Source: SZUA-254 sp035292425
Lineage (GTDB): Bacteria > Bacteroidota > Ignavibacteria > UBA10030 > SZUA-254
DNA: 11,965 bases
Direction of reading: 5' to 3'
Assembly: GCA_035292425.1 (NCBI GenBank)
Contig: DATDQD010000020.1
Coordinates: 1-11,965 of the forward strand
Positions 1-7,142 of this stretch are shown piece after piece. Numbering within the stretch: the first letter of the stretch is position 1; the number at the start of each line of letters is the position of its first letter. The translations under genes and the position numbers were made by a program. Below the pieces are notes generated by a model, which did no database searches, was not told the DNA's origin, and saw nothing but the letters and a program-made list of their open reading frames with translations.

Positions 1-562
1 TCTTGTAGACGCCCCGCTCGTCGCTGTCGCTCCAGAGTTTCCCCGGGACCGCGGCGTAGACGGTTCTGGGATCGGTCGGGTCGATCAGCACCCTGGCAAT
101 TCGTTCGGACGCCTTCAGGCCCATGTTCGTCCAGTTCTCGCCGGCGTCGGTGGACTTGTAGATGCCGTCCCCGATCGAGACGCTGTTGCGGACCCACGGC
201 TCGCCCGTTCCCGCCCAGATGGTCTTCGGGTTCGTGGGGTCGATCGTCAGCGCACCGACCGACTGGACCGGCTGTTTGTCGAAGACCGGTTTGAAGGTGG
301 TGCCTCCGTTGACCGATTTCCAGACCCCGCCGCTCGCCGCTGCGACGTAGACCGTGAGCCGGTTGCCTTCGTGCACCGCATCGATGGCCGATATCCGGCC
401 GCTCATGGTGGCGGAGCCGATGTTGCGGGCCCCGAGGCCCGAGATGGTCTCCGCGTCGATCTTCACCGGCGTCGCAGCCGGTTTCGGTTGCGCGGCCGCG
501 GTCATCGCGCCGAGCGCAATGAGGGCGACGACGAGTATCCGGGTGATGCTGTTGATTTTCAT
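1..562 (-). CDS. Secreted sortilin/VPS10-like BNR-repeat (Asp-box) beta-propeller protein, N-terminal part
   Basis: This gene is partial: 187 codons are present and it continues off the left edge. The start at 562 follows a good Shine-Dalgarno (AAAAGGA, 571-577, 8-nt spacer). Residues 1-25 form a signal peptide ending TAAAQ. Two Asp-box motifs of BNR/sialidase-type propellers are visible: SVNGGTTF (residues 83-90) and STDAGENW (137-144). Each is followed by the usual blade text, such as IDPTNPKTIWAGTGEP and IDPTDPRTVYAA. Full-length relatives are typically around 1000-residue secreted sortilin-like propellers annotated as 'glycosyl hydrolase', usually without demonstrated hydrolase activity. 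An N-terminal GLGARNIGSATMSGRI-type segment is common in that family. It lies 89 bp downstream of the LolA-like gene on the same strand, so they probably share an operon. Substrate unknown. The fold and export call is strong; the function is not. Confidence 0.85.
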   Translation of the reverse strand, partial: MKINSITRILVVALIALGAMTAAAQPKPAATPVKIDAETISGLGARNIGSATMSGRISAIDAVHEGNRLTVYVAAASGGVWKSVNGGTTFKPVFDKQPVQSVGALTIDPTNPKTIWAGTGEPWVRNSVSIGDGIYKSTDAGENWTNMGLKASERIARVLIDPTDPRTVYAAVPGKLWSDSDERGVYK

Positions 563-651
563 GGGTTCAATCCTTTTATCGTTGGGGGGTGTTTGAGAAT
601 GAACTCGGTCACGGCGAGCGGCGGTGGTGTTCCCCGCAATCGCCGGGGGTA

Positions 652-1398
652 TTACTTCCCGGGTGACGCGGGCGCGGCCGCCGGTTTCACGAACCGGCCG
701 TCGTCGATGGCGGCGTTTGCCTCGATCGTCTCGATCGCGACCTTCTGCCGGAACTGGCTCCCTTTCGATCCGATCTCGTAGGAGAAGGGGAGGTACCACC
801 CCTGGACTTCCTTATAGTCCCCGAGGATGGTTTCGAATTCGCGCTCGGCGCCGCGGATCATCCGTTTCGTTTCGATCTTGATCGGGACATAGTAGTCGGT
901 GTCCATATAGTAGTGGTAGACGTCCCCGTTCGGTACGCCGACCTTGAGCTTGATAGCGTCAGTGCCCTCGACGGGTTCCATCCCGACGTACTCCACGGTG
1001 TTCCCCTTCTCGCGGTAGTTCACCAATGGGCCGTCGAAATCCGATTCCTCGATGATCGACTTCAGCTCGTCCTCGCCGAGTTCTTCGGCGTCCTTCTTCC
1101 CTCCCCACGGTTCGATCTTCCATCCGTGCTTGCCGTCGTAGGCGTTCACGCCCGTCAGCCCCTGGATCACGAACTCCTGCCTGACCATGTTGGGCCGCTT
1201 GTTCTCCTGGATGAGCGGCGCTTCGAACCCCCCGCCCCCGATGAACTTGCCCGTACGCCTGAGGCTGGTGACAGACCGGATCTTCTCCGCCCCGCCCACG
1301 GTCTTGATGTACTTCGCGATGATCTCATCGGCCGTCTGAGCCTGGAGTGCGGCGGCGAGGAGCGATAAGAGGGCGATGTGCCACAGTCTGCTGTGCAT
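652..1398 (-). CDS. Secreted LolA-like / outer-membrane-lipoprotein-sorting-like protein
   Basis: The protein has 248 residues. I chose the ATG at 1398 because AAGGAG (1405-1410) lies 6 nt upstream and a signal peptide begins there (MHSRLWHIALLSLLAAALQA, cleavage near residue 20). An upstream in-frame ATG at 1488 would add 30 residues before the signal peptide, and its codon would lie upstream of the candidate promoter. The mature part starts TADEIIAKYIKTVGGAEKI, a pattern typical of LolA-like proteins in Bacteroidota and Acidobacteriota. It continues with beta-strand-rich sequence, including YDGKHGWKIEPWGG (residues 87-100) and DTDYYVPIKIETKR (166-179). These are the strands expected of the half-barrel that holds a lipid or acyl group. 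The C-terminus is a low-complexity AAPASPGK tail. It is first in a probable operon with the sortilin-like gene. True lipoprotein chaperone activity is not shown; it could be a generic periplasmic lipid-binding or scaffold protein. Confidence 0.75.
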   Translation of the reverse strand: MHSRLWHIALLSLLAAALQAQTADEIIAKYIKTVGGAEKIRSVTSLRRTGKFIGGGGFEAPLIQENKRPNMVRQEFVIQGLTGVNAYDGKHGWKIEPWGGKKDAEELGEDELKSIIEESDFDGPLVNYREKGNTVEYVGMEPVEGTDAIKLKVGVPNGDVYHYYMDTDYYVPIKIETKRMIRGAEREFETILGDYKEVQGWYLPFSYEIGSKGSQFRQKVAIETIEANAAIDDGRFVKPAAAPASPGK

Positions 1399-1449
1399 GA
1401 TCTTCTCCTTAATCTCGTTGCTGTTGGAATGGGTCCCCGAGGGGGTCTC

Positions 1450-1478
1450 AATGTGCGACGTTGACGGAAGAAAGTCAA
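1450..1478 (-). promoter_or_regulatory. Candidate sigma-70-like promoter for the LolA-like/sortilin-like operon
   Basis: On the minus strand, TTGACT (1473-1478) is followed after exactly 17 nt by CACATT (1450-1455). The -35 box matches the consensus at 5 of 6 positions; the -10 box matches at only 3 of 6. Initiation near 1443 would give a leader of about 45 nt before the ATG at 1398. Prediction by eye only. Confidence 0.35.
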
Positions 1479-1515
1479 GCCGGTTCAACGCCGTTTCTAT
1501 CTTCCGCTTATACGG

Positions 1516-1548
1516 AAAAAGCCCCGGAAAGATGCAATATTCCGGGGC
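1516..1548 (-). terminator. Intrinsic terminator of the DEAD-box helicase gene
   Basis: On the minus strand a perfect 9-bp stem (GCCCCGGAA / TTCCGGGGC) encloses a 10-nt loop and is followed directly by TTTTT (1516-1520). It lies about 72 nt after the helicase stop codon and upstream of the candidate promoter of the next minus-strand gene. It therefore separates the two transcription units. Confidence 0.85.
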
Positions 1549-1620
1549 CTCGATAGGGGGTATTCCGTTGTCGGCAGCGTCAGGGCGGGGGTTTCCACGC
1601 GCCGTGAGTGGTTGAGGAGC

Positions 1621-2814
1621 CTACCTCTGAAACCGTCGGCGCCTCTGTTGACCACCGTGTCGTGGAGCCGGTCTCTCTCCGCGGGGCGACTCCGCGATCA
1701 CCGGAAGGTCGCCCGGGTTGACGGACTTCAGGGCGATCTGCCCGTTATAATTGAAGAGGATCTGCTTGAAGAATTTCTTGTCCTCGTCGGTCGCTACCAA
1801 CGAAATCGCCTCGCCCCGTTTACCGGCCCTGGCGGTCCTTCCGACGCGGTGCGTGAACGAATCGACGTCCTTGGGAATCTCGTAATTATAGACGTGGGTG
1901 ATGTCGTCGATGTGCAGGCCCCTGGCCGCGACATCGGTGGCCACGAGGACGGTGAATTTCTTGCTCTTGAAATCCTCCGTCGCGCGTTCCCTCTGGTTCT
2001 GCGACATGTCCCCCTGGAGAGGCCGGGCGTGGACGCCCTGATGGGCGAGCTTGCTCGCAATCTTCCGGGCAATGTGCTTCCGGTTGCAGAAAACGATGGC
2101 GAGGTCGCGGTCTGCCTTCAGAAGATGAATGAGGAGCGGCAGCTTGGCCTCGGGATGGGTCTGATAGTAGGTTTGCCGGAGGAACTCCGGTTTGAGTTCG
2201 GAGGCGAGCCGGATGTCAATGGGATGCTGGAGGTAACGACGTCCGATTTTCTCGATTTCCTTCGAAATTGTCGCGCTGAAGAGCATGGTCTGCCGCTCCC
2301 TGGGCACCTGGCGGATGACCCTCTCGATGTCCGGGAGGAATCCCATGTCGAGCATCCGGTCCGCCTCGTCGAGGACGAGAAAACGGACGGTGGAGAGGCG
2401 CATCACGCCCTGCTGGAGCAGGTCGAGAAGGCGTCCCGGCGTTGCGACGATGATCTGCGTCTTCTGGAGTTTCTTCACCTGCGGAGCGCTCGCGACGCCA
2501 CCGTAGACCGCCGTGACGGAGAGCCTCTTTGCGTGGGAGAATATCTCGAACTCACGGGAGATCTGGACGGCGAGTTCCCTGGTCGGAGCCAGGATGAGCG
2601 CGCTGATCGGGTCGGAGGATTCTATCCGTTCGATGAGCGGGAGGGCGAAACCGAGCGTCTTGCCGGAACCGGTTTCCGCCTGTGCGACGACGTCCTTGCC
2701 GGAAAAAAGATGGGGGAGACAGAGTTCCTGGATCGGCGTGGGGGTCACGATCCCGTGTTTTGTCAGGATATGGAGAGTCGCTTTACCGACTCCGAGAGAT
2801 TCGAATGTATGCAT
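1621..2814 (-). CDS. rhlE: RhlE-type DEAD-box ATP-dependent RNA helicase
   Basis: The protein has 397 residues and is complete. All canonical motifs are present in order: Q motif with F4 and TPTPIQ (24-29), Walker A AETGSGKT (46-53), PTREL (77-81), TPGR (125-128), DEAD (149-152), SAT (180-182), motif IV VFCN (241-244), motif V ATDVAARGLHI (292-302) and motif VI HRVGRTARAG (322-331). A short Arg-rich tail (residues 378-397) probably aids RNA binding. The family unwinds short RNA duplexes and helps in ribosome assembly, RNA decay and cold adaptation. Length and motif spelling fit the RhlE subgroup better than DeaD/CsdA, which carry longer C-terminal domains, or DbpA. No clear Shine-Dalgarno precedes the ATG, and an in-frame stop 30 nt upstream (2842-2844) rules out a longer form. 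Monocistronic, with its own terminator. The helicase call is certain; the subgroup is likely. Confidence 0.93.
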   Translation of the reverse strand: MHTFESLGVGKATLHILTKHGIVTPTPIQELCLPHLFSGKDVVAQAETGSGKTLGFALPLIERIESSDPISALILAPTRELAVQISREFEIFSHAKRLSVTAVYGGVASAPQVKKLQKTQIIVATPGRLLDLLQQGVMRLSTVRFLVLDEADRMLDMGFLPDIERVIRQVPRERQTMLFSATISKEIEKIGRRYLQHPIDIRLASELKPEFLRQTYYQTHPEAKLPLLIHLLKADRDLAIVFCNRKHIARKIASKLAHQGVHARPLQGDMSQNQRERATEDFKSKKFTVLVATDVAARGLHIDDITHVYNYEIPKDVDSFTHRVGRTARAGKRGEAISLVATDEDKKFFKQILFNYNGQIALKSVNPGDLPVIAESPRGERPAPRHGGQQRRRRFQR

Positions 2815-2959
2815 GATTAAAAAGTGTGTGATTGGATTCCGTCAGCTGTGCTACCGGACTGGATCTGCTGCGGGGGGGCGTACGATCGGATTCGATAAGC
2901 AATATAAGATAGTGAAAATGGGACTGATAACCTAATTGAGTATGTGGACTGAAAACCCC

Positions 2960-2978
2960 ATATCGGGGGATTCCCGTG
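2960..2978 (+). repeat. 19-bp direct repeat, left copy
   Basis: The sequence atatcgggggattcccgtg occurs here and again, in the same orientation, at 7076-7094. The two copies bracket the cupredoxin operon. The core GGGGATTCCC is a near-palindrome. This copy lies 252 bp before the first cupredoxin start and upstream of its candidate promoter. It could be a regulator site, a dispersed repeat, or a recombination scar. Confidence 0.7.
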
Positions 2979-3114
2979 TTGCCCCGGTGGAACAGAGAGA
3001 CGGCCGATTCTCCCGGCTTCGCGCGGTTCATTTCGAAAGTCCATACCGTTCCACATGCGATCGCTCCGACGTCCGGAACGACGAATGAAAAGTCTGTTTT
3101 TTCTCGCCAGGCCC

Positions 3115-3143
3115 TTGACTCTCACGCGACGGCATGGTACCTT
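3115..3143 (+). promoter_or_regulatory. Candidate sigma-70-like promoter of the cupredoxin operon
   Basis: TTGACT (3115-3120), a 17-nt spacer and TACCTT (3138-3143) preceded by TGG, which resembles an extended -10. Initiation near 3150 would give a leader of about 60 nt before the ATG at 3212. The layout matches the stronger promoter at 10756-10784. The -10 matches the consensus at only 3 of 6 positions. Confidence 0.4.
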
Positions 3144-3211
3144 TCTGCATCAACGCGCACGACCGCGGATCATCACGGTCGTCTCACGGTTCCCCGAAAG
3201 GCGTCGTCATC

Positions 3212-5566
3212 ATGAAGTCACCATTCTTTCTCTTCGTCGTGCTGCTGCTCCTCCCCGCAACGCTCCCGGGGACCCAGCACGTCGTCTCGACGGCCGGGTT
3301 CATGTTCGCGCCCCCGACCCTTACTGTCTCCGTCGGGGATACAATCGTCTTTTCCCTCTCGCTCCTGCATAACGCGGTCGAGGTGGCCGAGTCCACCTGG
3401 AACGTCAACGGGGATTTCCCCCTCCCGGGAGGGTTCGGAGTCCCGTTCGGCGGCGGGACCGTCGTCATGAACGACACGGGCACGAATTTCTACATCTGCG
3501 AGGCGCACATCGCCTCGGGGATGAAAGGGAAAATCATCGTCAATCCCGTCGCACTCCCGACCACGACGATCACGCTCAATTCCATGGCCGACCAGGACGG
3601 GCTGACGGGCACAACGACGGACCGGATCGCGAAAAAATGGTCCCTGAAGTTATACCAGGATTCCGTCGGATCGGGAATCGTCCTCGATTCGGTGGCGTCG
3701 GGATCGACCCTCGCCGTGGCCGGGCTCGGAGCGGGCACCTATGTGGCGGCGGAGGCTGACAGCCTCTCATGGACCCACTTCTCGCTCGTCGTCAACGGCG
3801 TCTCCCAGGGCGCCACTTCGCAGATCACCTGGACGTTCACTGTCGGCGCCGGGGAGAATCACACGGTGACTTTTCTCAATACGGCGCCGAACATGATCAT
3901 CAGCAGCGGGCTGACGTTCGTCCCCGACACCCTGACAGTGGACAACGGGGACACCGTTTTCTTCGTTCTTTCCCCCGAGCACTCCCCGCGGGAGGTTTCC
4001 AAAACGACATGGCTCGCCAACGGCACGGCCTCCAACGGAGGCTTCGATCTTCCGGCCGGGGGCGGGACGTATGTCGCGGCGGCGGGAGGCATCGATTATT
4101 ATGTCTGCGTTCCGCACGCGGGCGCGGGAATGAAGGGCTTGATCATGGTCGACCCCATTCCGCCCTCCACGATCACCCTCAACTCTTTCGCGGACCAGGA
4201 CGGGGACCACGCAACGACAACCGACCGTGTCGCGAAGAACTGGTCGTTGAAGCTCTACGAGGATTCCGTGGGGTCGGGGATCGTCGTGGACAGCGTGGTA
4301 TCGGGAAGTTCCCTCTCCGTCAATGGTCTCGGGCCGGGTGTCTACGTCGCCCTGGAGGCTGACAGCGTTCCGTGGTCGCACATCTCCCTCACCGTTGACG
4401 GCGTACCGCAGGGGTCCGCGTCGCAGACGTCGAGGTCGTTCTCGGTCGGCTCCGCAGAATCCCGGACGGTTGATTTCATCAACCATGTCCCGAACATGAT
4501 CATCAACAGCGGCTTCGCTTTTTCACCGGAAACACTGACCGTCGACAGCGGCGTTACGGTCCATTTTGTCATCGAACAGGTGCATACCGCGCGGCAGGTC
4601 GATTCCGGAGCCTGGGCGTCGAACGATACCGTGTCGAACGGCGGTTTCGATCTTCCCTTCGGCGGCGGTTCCGTCCTTATGGGCCAGGCCGGAAATAATT
4701 ATTACGTGTGCGTGCCCCACGCGCCCGGGGGGATGAAAGGCATCATCCGTGTGATGGTGGAGCCGTCCCAGGGTGTGCTCGCCGATTCGGTAGCCGACGG
4801 ATGGAACCTGCTCTCGCTCCCGTTCGCGATGCCGGACAGCGCCGTCGCCGTGCTCTATCCCGGCGCTGAGTCCCCGGCATATGTCTATGTGGCGGGGTAC
4901 TCAGCCCGGTCGTCAGTCGCCAACGGTCCCGGGTACTGGATCAAGTTCGGTGGCGCGCAGTCGGTGAGCCTTTCCGGGCTTCTCGTGAGCCTCGATACGC
5001 TCCCGGTCCAGGACGGCTGGAACATCGTCGGTTCGGTGAGTGCCGGCGTGGCGGTGCCTTCCATCCAGAGCATCCCCCCGGGACTGGTGATCTCCTCATT
5101 TTTCGGATATGACATGGGGTATTACACGACCGATACGATCAAACCCGGCCGGGGCTATTGGGTGAAGTCCTCCGGCCCGGGGTCGCTCGTACTGTCTTCC
5201 GACCCCGGGGCGGCGCCCGCCGTGGGCAGGATCCGGATCGATCCGACGGTGGACCTTCCCCCGTCCCCGCCCGACGTGGGAGGGGCTTCGCAGAATAGGT
5301 CCGGTGGATTATTACTCCGGCAGAATTATCCCAATCCCTTCAATCCGTCGACCCGGATCGTCTATTCGCTCGGACGGGAGGTTCATGTGAATCTTTCCGT
5401 GTACAACGTGATCGGGGAAAAGGTGGCGACTCTGGTCGATGCCATCGAGGGTCCAGGGGAAAAAATGGCCGCATTCGATGGGTCCGGTTTACCGGGTGGA
5501 GTCTATTTCGTCAGGATCCTCGCGGGCGGCGAGTCAGACTGGAAAAAAATAATTATTTTGAAATAA
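3212..5566 (+). CDS. Exported triple-cupredoxin (plastocyanin-like) protein with type IX secretion sorting tail
   Basis: The protein has 784 residues. The ATG at 3212 starts a signal peptide (MKSPFFLFVVLLLLPATLPG); an upstream ATG at 3134 overlaps the candidate promoter. AAAGG (3197-3201) serves as a modest Shine-Dalgarno. Three plastocyanin-like domains (about residues 22-113, 225-315, 427-516) each keep all four type 1 copper ligands: H53/C96/H99/M104, H257/C299/H302/M307 and H458/C500/H503/M508. The C-x2-H-x4-M spacing matches plastocyanin. Two prealbumin/SpaA-like beta-sandwiches (114-224, 316-426) separate them. Residues 525-662 hold two GWN...GYWxK repeats often seen in FCB surface proteins. 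The C-terminus (residues 702-784, QNYPNPFNPST... to GGVYFVRILAGG...IILK) is a classic T9SS sorting domain, so the protein should be released or anchored at the outer surface. Role unknown: electron transfer, copper binding or structural. The next gene is a paralog 25 bp downstream. Confidence 0.9.
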   Translation: MKSPFFLFVVLLLLPATLPGTQHVVSTAGFMFAPPTLTVSVGDTIVFSLSLLHNAVEVAESTWNVNGDFPLPGGFGVPFGGGTVVMNDTGTNFYICEAHIASGMKGKIIVNPVALPTTTITLNSMADQDGLTGTTTDRIAKKWSLKLYQDSVGSGIVLDSVASGSTLAVAGLGAGTYVAAEADSLSWTHFSLVVNGVSQGATSQITWTFTVGAGENHTVTFLNTAPNMIISSGLTFVPDTLTVDNGDTVFFVLSPEHSPREVSKTTWLANGTASNGGFDLPAGGGTYVAAAGGIDYYVCVPHAGAGMKGLIMVDPIPPSTITLNSFADQDGDHATTTDRVAKNWSLKLYEDSVGSGIVVDSVVSGSSLSVNGLGPGVYVALEADSVPWSHISLTVDGVPQGSASQTSRSFSVGSAESRTVDFINHVPNMIINSGFAFSPETLTVDSGVTVHFVIEQVHTARQVDSGAWASNDTVSNGGFDLPFGGGSVLMGQAGNNYYVCVPHAPGGMKGIIRVMVEPSQGVLADSVADGWNLLSLPFAMPDSAVAVLYPGAESPAYVYVAGYSARSSVANGPGYWIKFGGAQSVSLSGLLVSLDTLPVQDGWNIVGSVSAGVAVPSIQSIPPGLVISSFFGYDMGYYTTDTIKPGRGYWVKSSGPGSLVLSSDPGAAPAVGRIRIDPTVDLPPSPPDVGGASQNRSGGLLLRQNYPNPFNPSTRIVYSLGREVHVNLSVYNVIGEKVATLVDAIEGPGEKMAAFDGSGLPGGVYFVRILAGGESDWKKIIILK

Positions 5567-5591
5567 GGGTATCCTTTGAAGGGGCTTGACG

Positions 5592-7052
5592 ATGAAATAT
5601 TTCTGCAGACTTGCGATTCTGGCCGCTTTCGCGTTCTGTTCCGCGCAGGCGATAAAACACACGGTGACCACATCCGGCTTCACTTTTTCGCCCGCCACGC
5701 TGACGATCACCGATGGCGATACCGTGGTCTTCGTTCTCTCCGGGATCCATGACGCGATGGAAGTCAGCCAGGCCACCTGGAACGTTAACGGGTCCACGCC
5801 CCTCGCGGGAGGGTTCTCGGTCCCGTTCGGCGGGGGCGAGATCGTTCCCTCTGGTACGGGGACCCATTACTATGTCTGTGAAAATCATGTACTCTCGGGG
5901 ATGAAGGGGAGAATCATCGTGGACCCGGCCGTGCTCCCACCGTCCAGCATCACCGTCAGCTCGATCGTTGACCGCGACGGGAGCATCGTCAGCACGGCGG
6001 ACAGGATGGGGAAAAACTGGTCCATGAAGCTCTACAGGGATTCGATCGGATCGGGCATCGTGGTGGATTCCGTCGCCTCGGGGTGGGCTCTCCTTGCCGA
6101 CTCGTTGCTCGCGGGGACCTATGTGGCGGTCGAGGCGGACAGCGCCCACTGGACCCACTTCTCGCAAACGGTCGACGGTGCCCCCCAGGGCCTGACGCCA
6201 TTCAATTTCCGGTCGGTCACCATCGGGGCCGGGGAGGACCACACTATCGATTTCCTCAATTACGCCCACAACGTCATCATCAGCGTCGGCTTCACGTTCG
6301 AACCGGACACCATCGCTATCGACAGCTCCGACACGGTGCGCTTCGTCCTCGATACAATGCACACCGCCAGGGAAGTGGACTCCCTCACCTGGGTCGCCGA
6401 TGACACGGCGTCGAACGGCGGTTTCGACACGCCCTTCGGCGGAGGGGAAATCATACCGGCGCAGCCGGGAACGATCCGTTACGTGTGCGTCCCCCACGCG
6501 TCGGGTGGGATGAAGGGAATCATCATCGTAAAACCGCAGGGAGCTTTCTCCCTGCCGGTGGCGGACGGATGGAACCTGCTCTCGATGCCGGTGGTACCCG
6601 TCGACGGGAGCGTAGCCGCGCTCTATCCCGGTGCGACGTCGTCCGCGTTCATCTACCAGGGGGGATACCTGGCGCAGGCGAGCGTTTCCCCGGGGACGGG
6701 GTACTGGCTGAAATTCGGGGGCGCCCAGTCGGTGAATCTCGACGGCGGCGTGATTGCCGCTGACACCGTCACCGTATCCCAGGGTTGGAACATCGTCGGT
6801 TCGATCAGTTCGCCGGTCGCGGTTTCATCCATCCTGAGCGATCCGGGCGGGCTGGTCACGTCGACGTTCTTCGGTTACAATCTCGGGTATTTCACCGCGG
6901 ATACACTGCATCCGGGATACGGATACTGGGTCAAGACCGGCGGCCCGGGTTCGCTGATTCTCCAGGCCTCGCCCACGCCGGCGCCCGAGGCGGGCAGGAT
7001 CAGAATCGTGCCGACGTCGGAGGTGCCGCCGGCGGGAAAACCGGATCGGTAA
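5592..7052 (+). CDS. Exported double-cupredoxin protein, paralog lacking the sorting tail
   Basis: The protein has 486 residues. The ATG at 5592 has GAAGGGG (5578-5584) 7 nt upstream; a TTG at 5586 lies too close to that site. A signal peptide covers residues 1-20 (MKYFCRLAILAAFAFCSAQA). Two cupredoxin domains (about 21-112 and 225-315) carry complete type 1 copper sets: H53/C96/H99/M104 and H257/C299/H302/M307. These have exactly the same numbering as the first two sites of the upstream protein, so the first 310 or so residues align without gaps. One prealbumin/SpaA-like domain (113-224) lies between them. Residues 324-458 repeat the paired GWN...GYWxK module. The protein then stops at GRIRIVPTSEVPPAGKPDR, just where its neighbour goes on into the T9SS tail. 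It is probably co-transcribed with that neighbour and exported to the periplasm. It may be a truncated copy or a deliberately periplasmic partner. Confidence 0.88.
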   Translation: MKYFCRLAILAAFAFCSAQAIKHTVTTSGFTFSPATLTITDGDTVVFVLSGIHDAMEVSQATWNVNGSTPLAGGFSVPFGGGEIVPSGTGTHYYVCENHVLSGMKGRIIVDPAVLPPSSITVSSIVDRDGSIVSTADRMGKNWSMKLYRDSIGSGIVVDSVASGWALLADSLLAGTYVAVEADSAHWTHFSQTVDGAPQGLTPFNFRSVTIGAGEDHTIDFLNYAHNVIISVGFTFEPDTIAIDSSDTVRFVLDTMHTAREVDSLTWVADDTASNGGFDTPFGGGEIIPAQPGTIRYVCVPHASGGMKGIIIVKPQGAFSLPVADGWNLLSMPVVPVDGSVAALYPGATSSAFIYQGGYLAQASVSPGTGYWLKFGGAQSVNLDGGVIAADTVTVSQGWNIVGSISSPVAVSSILSDPGGLVTSTFFGYNLGYFTADTLHPGYGYWVKTGGPGSLILQASPTPAPEAGRIRIVPTSEVPPAGKPDR

Positions 7053-7075
7053 GACATTGCGGCAGACCTTGCGGG

Positions 7076-7094
7076 ATATCGGGGGATTCCCGTG
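7076..7094 (+). repeat. 19-bp direct repeat, right copy
   Basis: Exact copy of atatcgggggattcccgtg at 2960-2978, same orientation, 4116 bp apart. This copy lies 23 bp after the stop of the second cupredoxin gene and 8 bp before the terminator stem. Flanking bases do not match beyond the 19 bp. Confidence 0.7.
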
Positions 7095-7102
7095 GGCAAT
7101 CC

Positions 7103-7133
7103 AAAGGCTGTTCCGACGGGATCAGCCTTTTTT
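7103..7133 (+). terminator. Intrinsic terminator of the cupredoxin operon
   Basis: An 8-bp stem (AAAGGCTG 7103-7110 / CAGCCTTT 7123-7130) with a 12-nt loop runs into TTTTTT (7128-7133). It lies about 50 bp after the stop of the second cupredoxin gene and just before the convergent regulator gene ending at 7143. In the other direction the U-tract is only three bases, so it works mainly on the plus strand. Confidence 0.8.
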
Positions 7134-7142
7134 ATGCGGGAA

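Larger units (their letters stand above)
2815..3211. other. Divergent intergenic region between the helicase and the cupredoxin operon
   Basis: This 397-bp stretch holds no convincing gene. It contains a visibly AT-rich patch (about 2885-2955) in an otherwise GC-rich window, one copy of the 19-bp repeat (2960-2978), and a candidate plus-strand promoter (3115-3143). The helicase leader reads leftward through 2815 onward, but I found no good -35/-10 pair for it. Short reading frames here look like noise. Confidence 0.6.

Noticed and set aside
1555..1570. Possible third copy of the 19-bp repeat (gggggtattccgttg) after the helicase gene
   Set aside because: It resembles the core only after introducing gaps; a match this loose is expected by chance in GC-rich DNA.
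1612..2820. Plus-strand open frame of about 400 codons across the helicase gene
   Set aside because: It is the complement of a gene with every DEAD-box motif; its residue composition (Asp, Glu, Gly, Arg, Leu excess) is typical of an antisense shadow.
3767..4486. Minus-strand open frame antisense to the first cupredoxin gene
   Set aside because: It repeats the same wording along its length only because the plus-strand gene is internally repeated; no independent coding sign.
5553..6497. Minus-strand open frame antisense to the second cupredoxin gene
   Set aside because: No motif and Arg/Asp/Gly/His-rich; the plus strand holds two complete copper sites.
4796..6584. 21-bp exact match between 4796-4816 and 6564-6584
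   Set aside because: It lies in aligned coding positions of the two paralogs (the DGWNLLS segment), so it reflects gene duplication and not a separate repeat element.
2960..7094. Reading the 19-bp repeats as attachment sites of an integrated element
   Set aside because: There is no integrase, transposase or tRNA gene beside either copy, and the enclosed block is just two related genes with the same GC-rich style as the rest.
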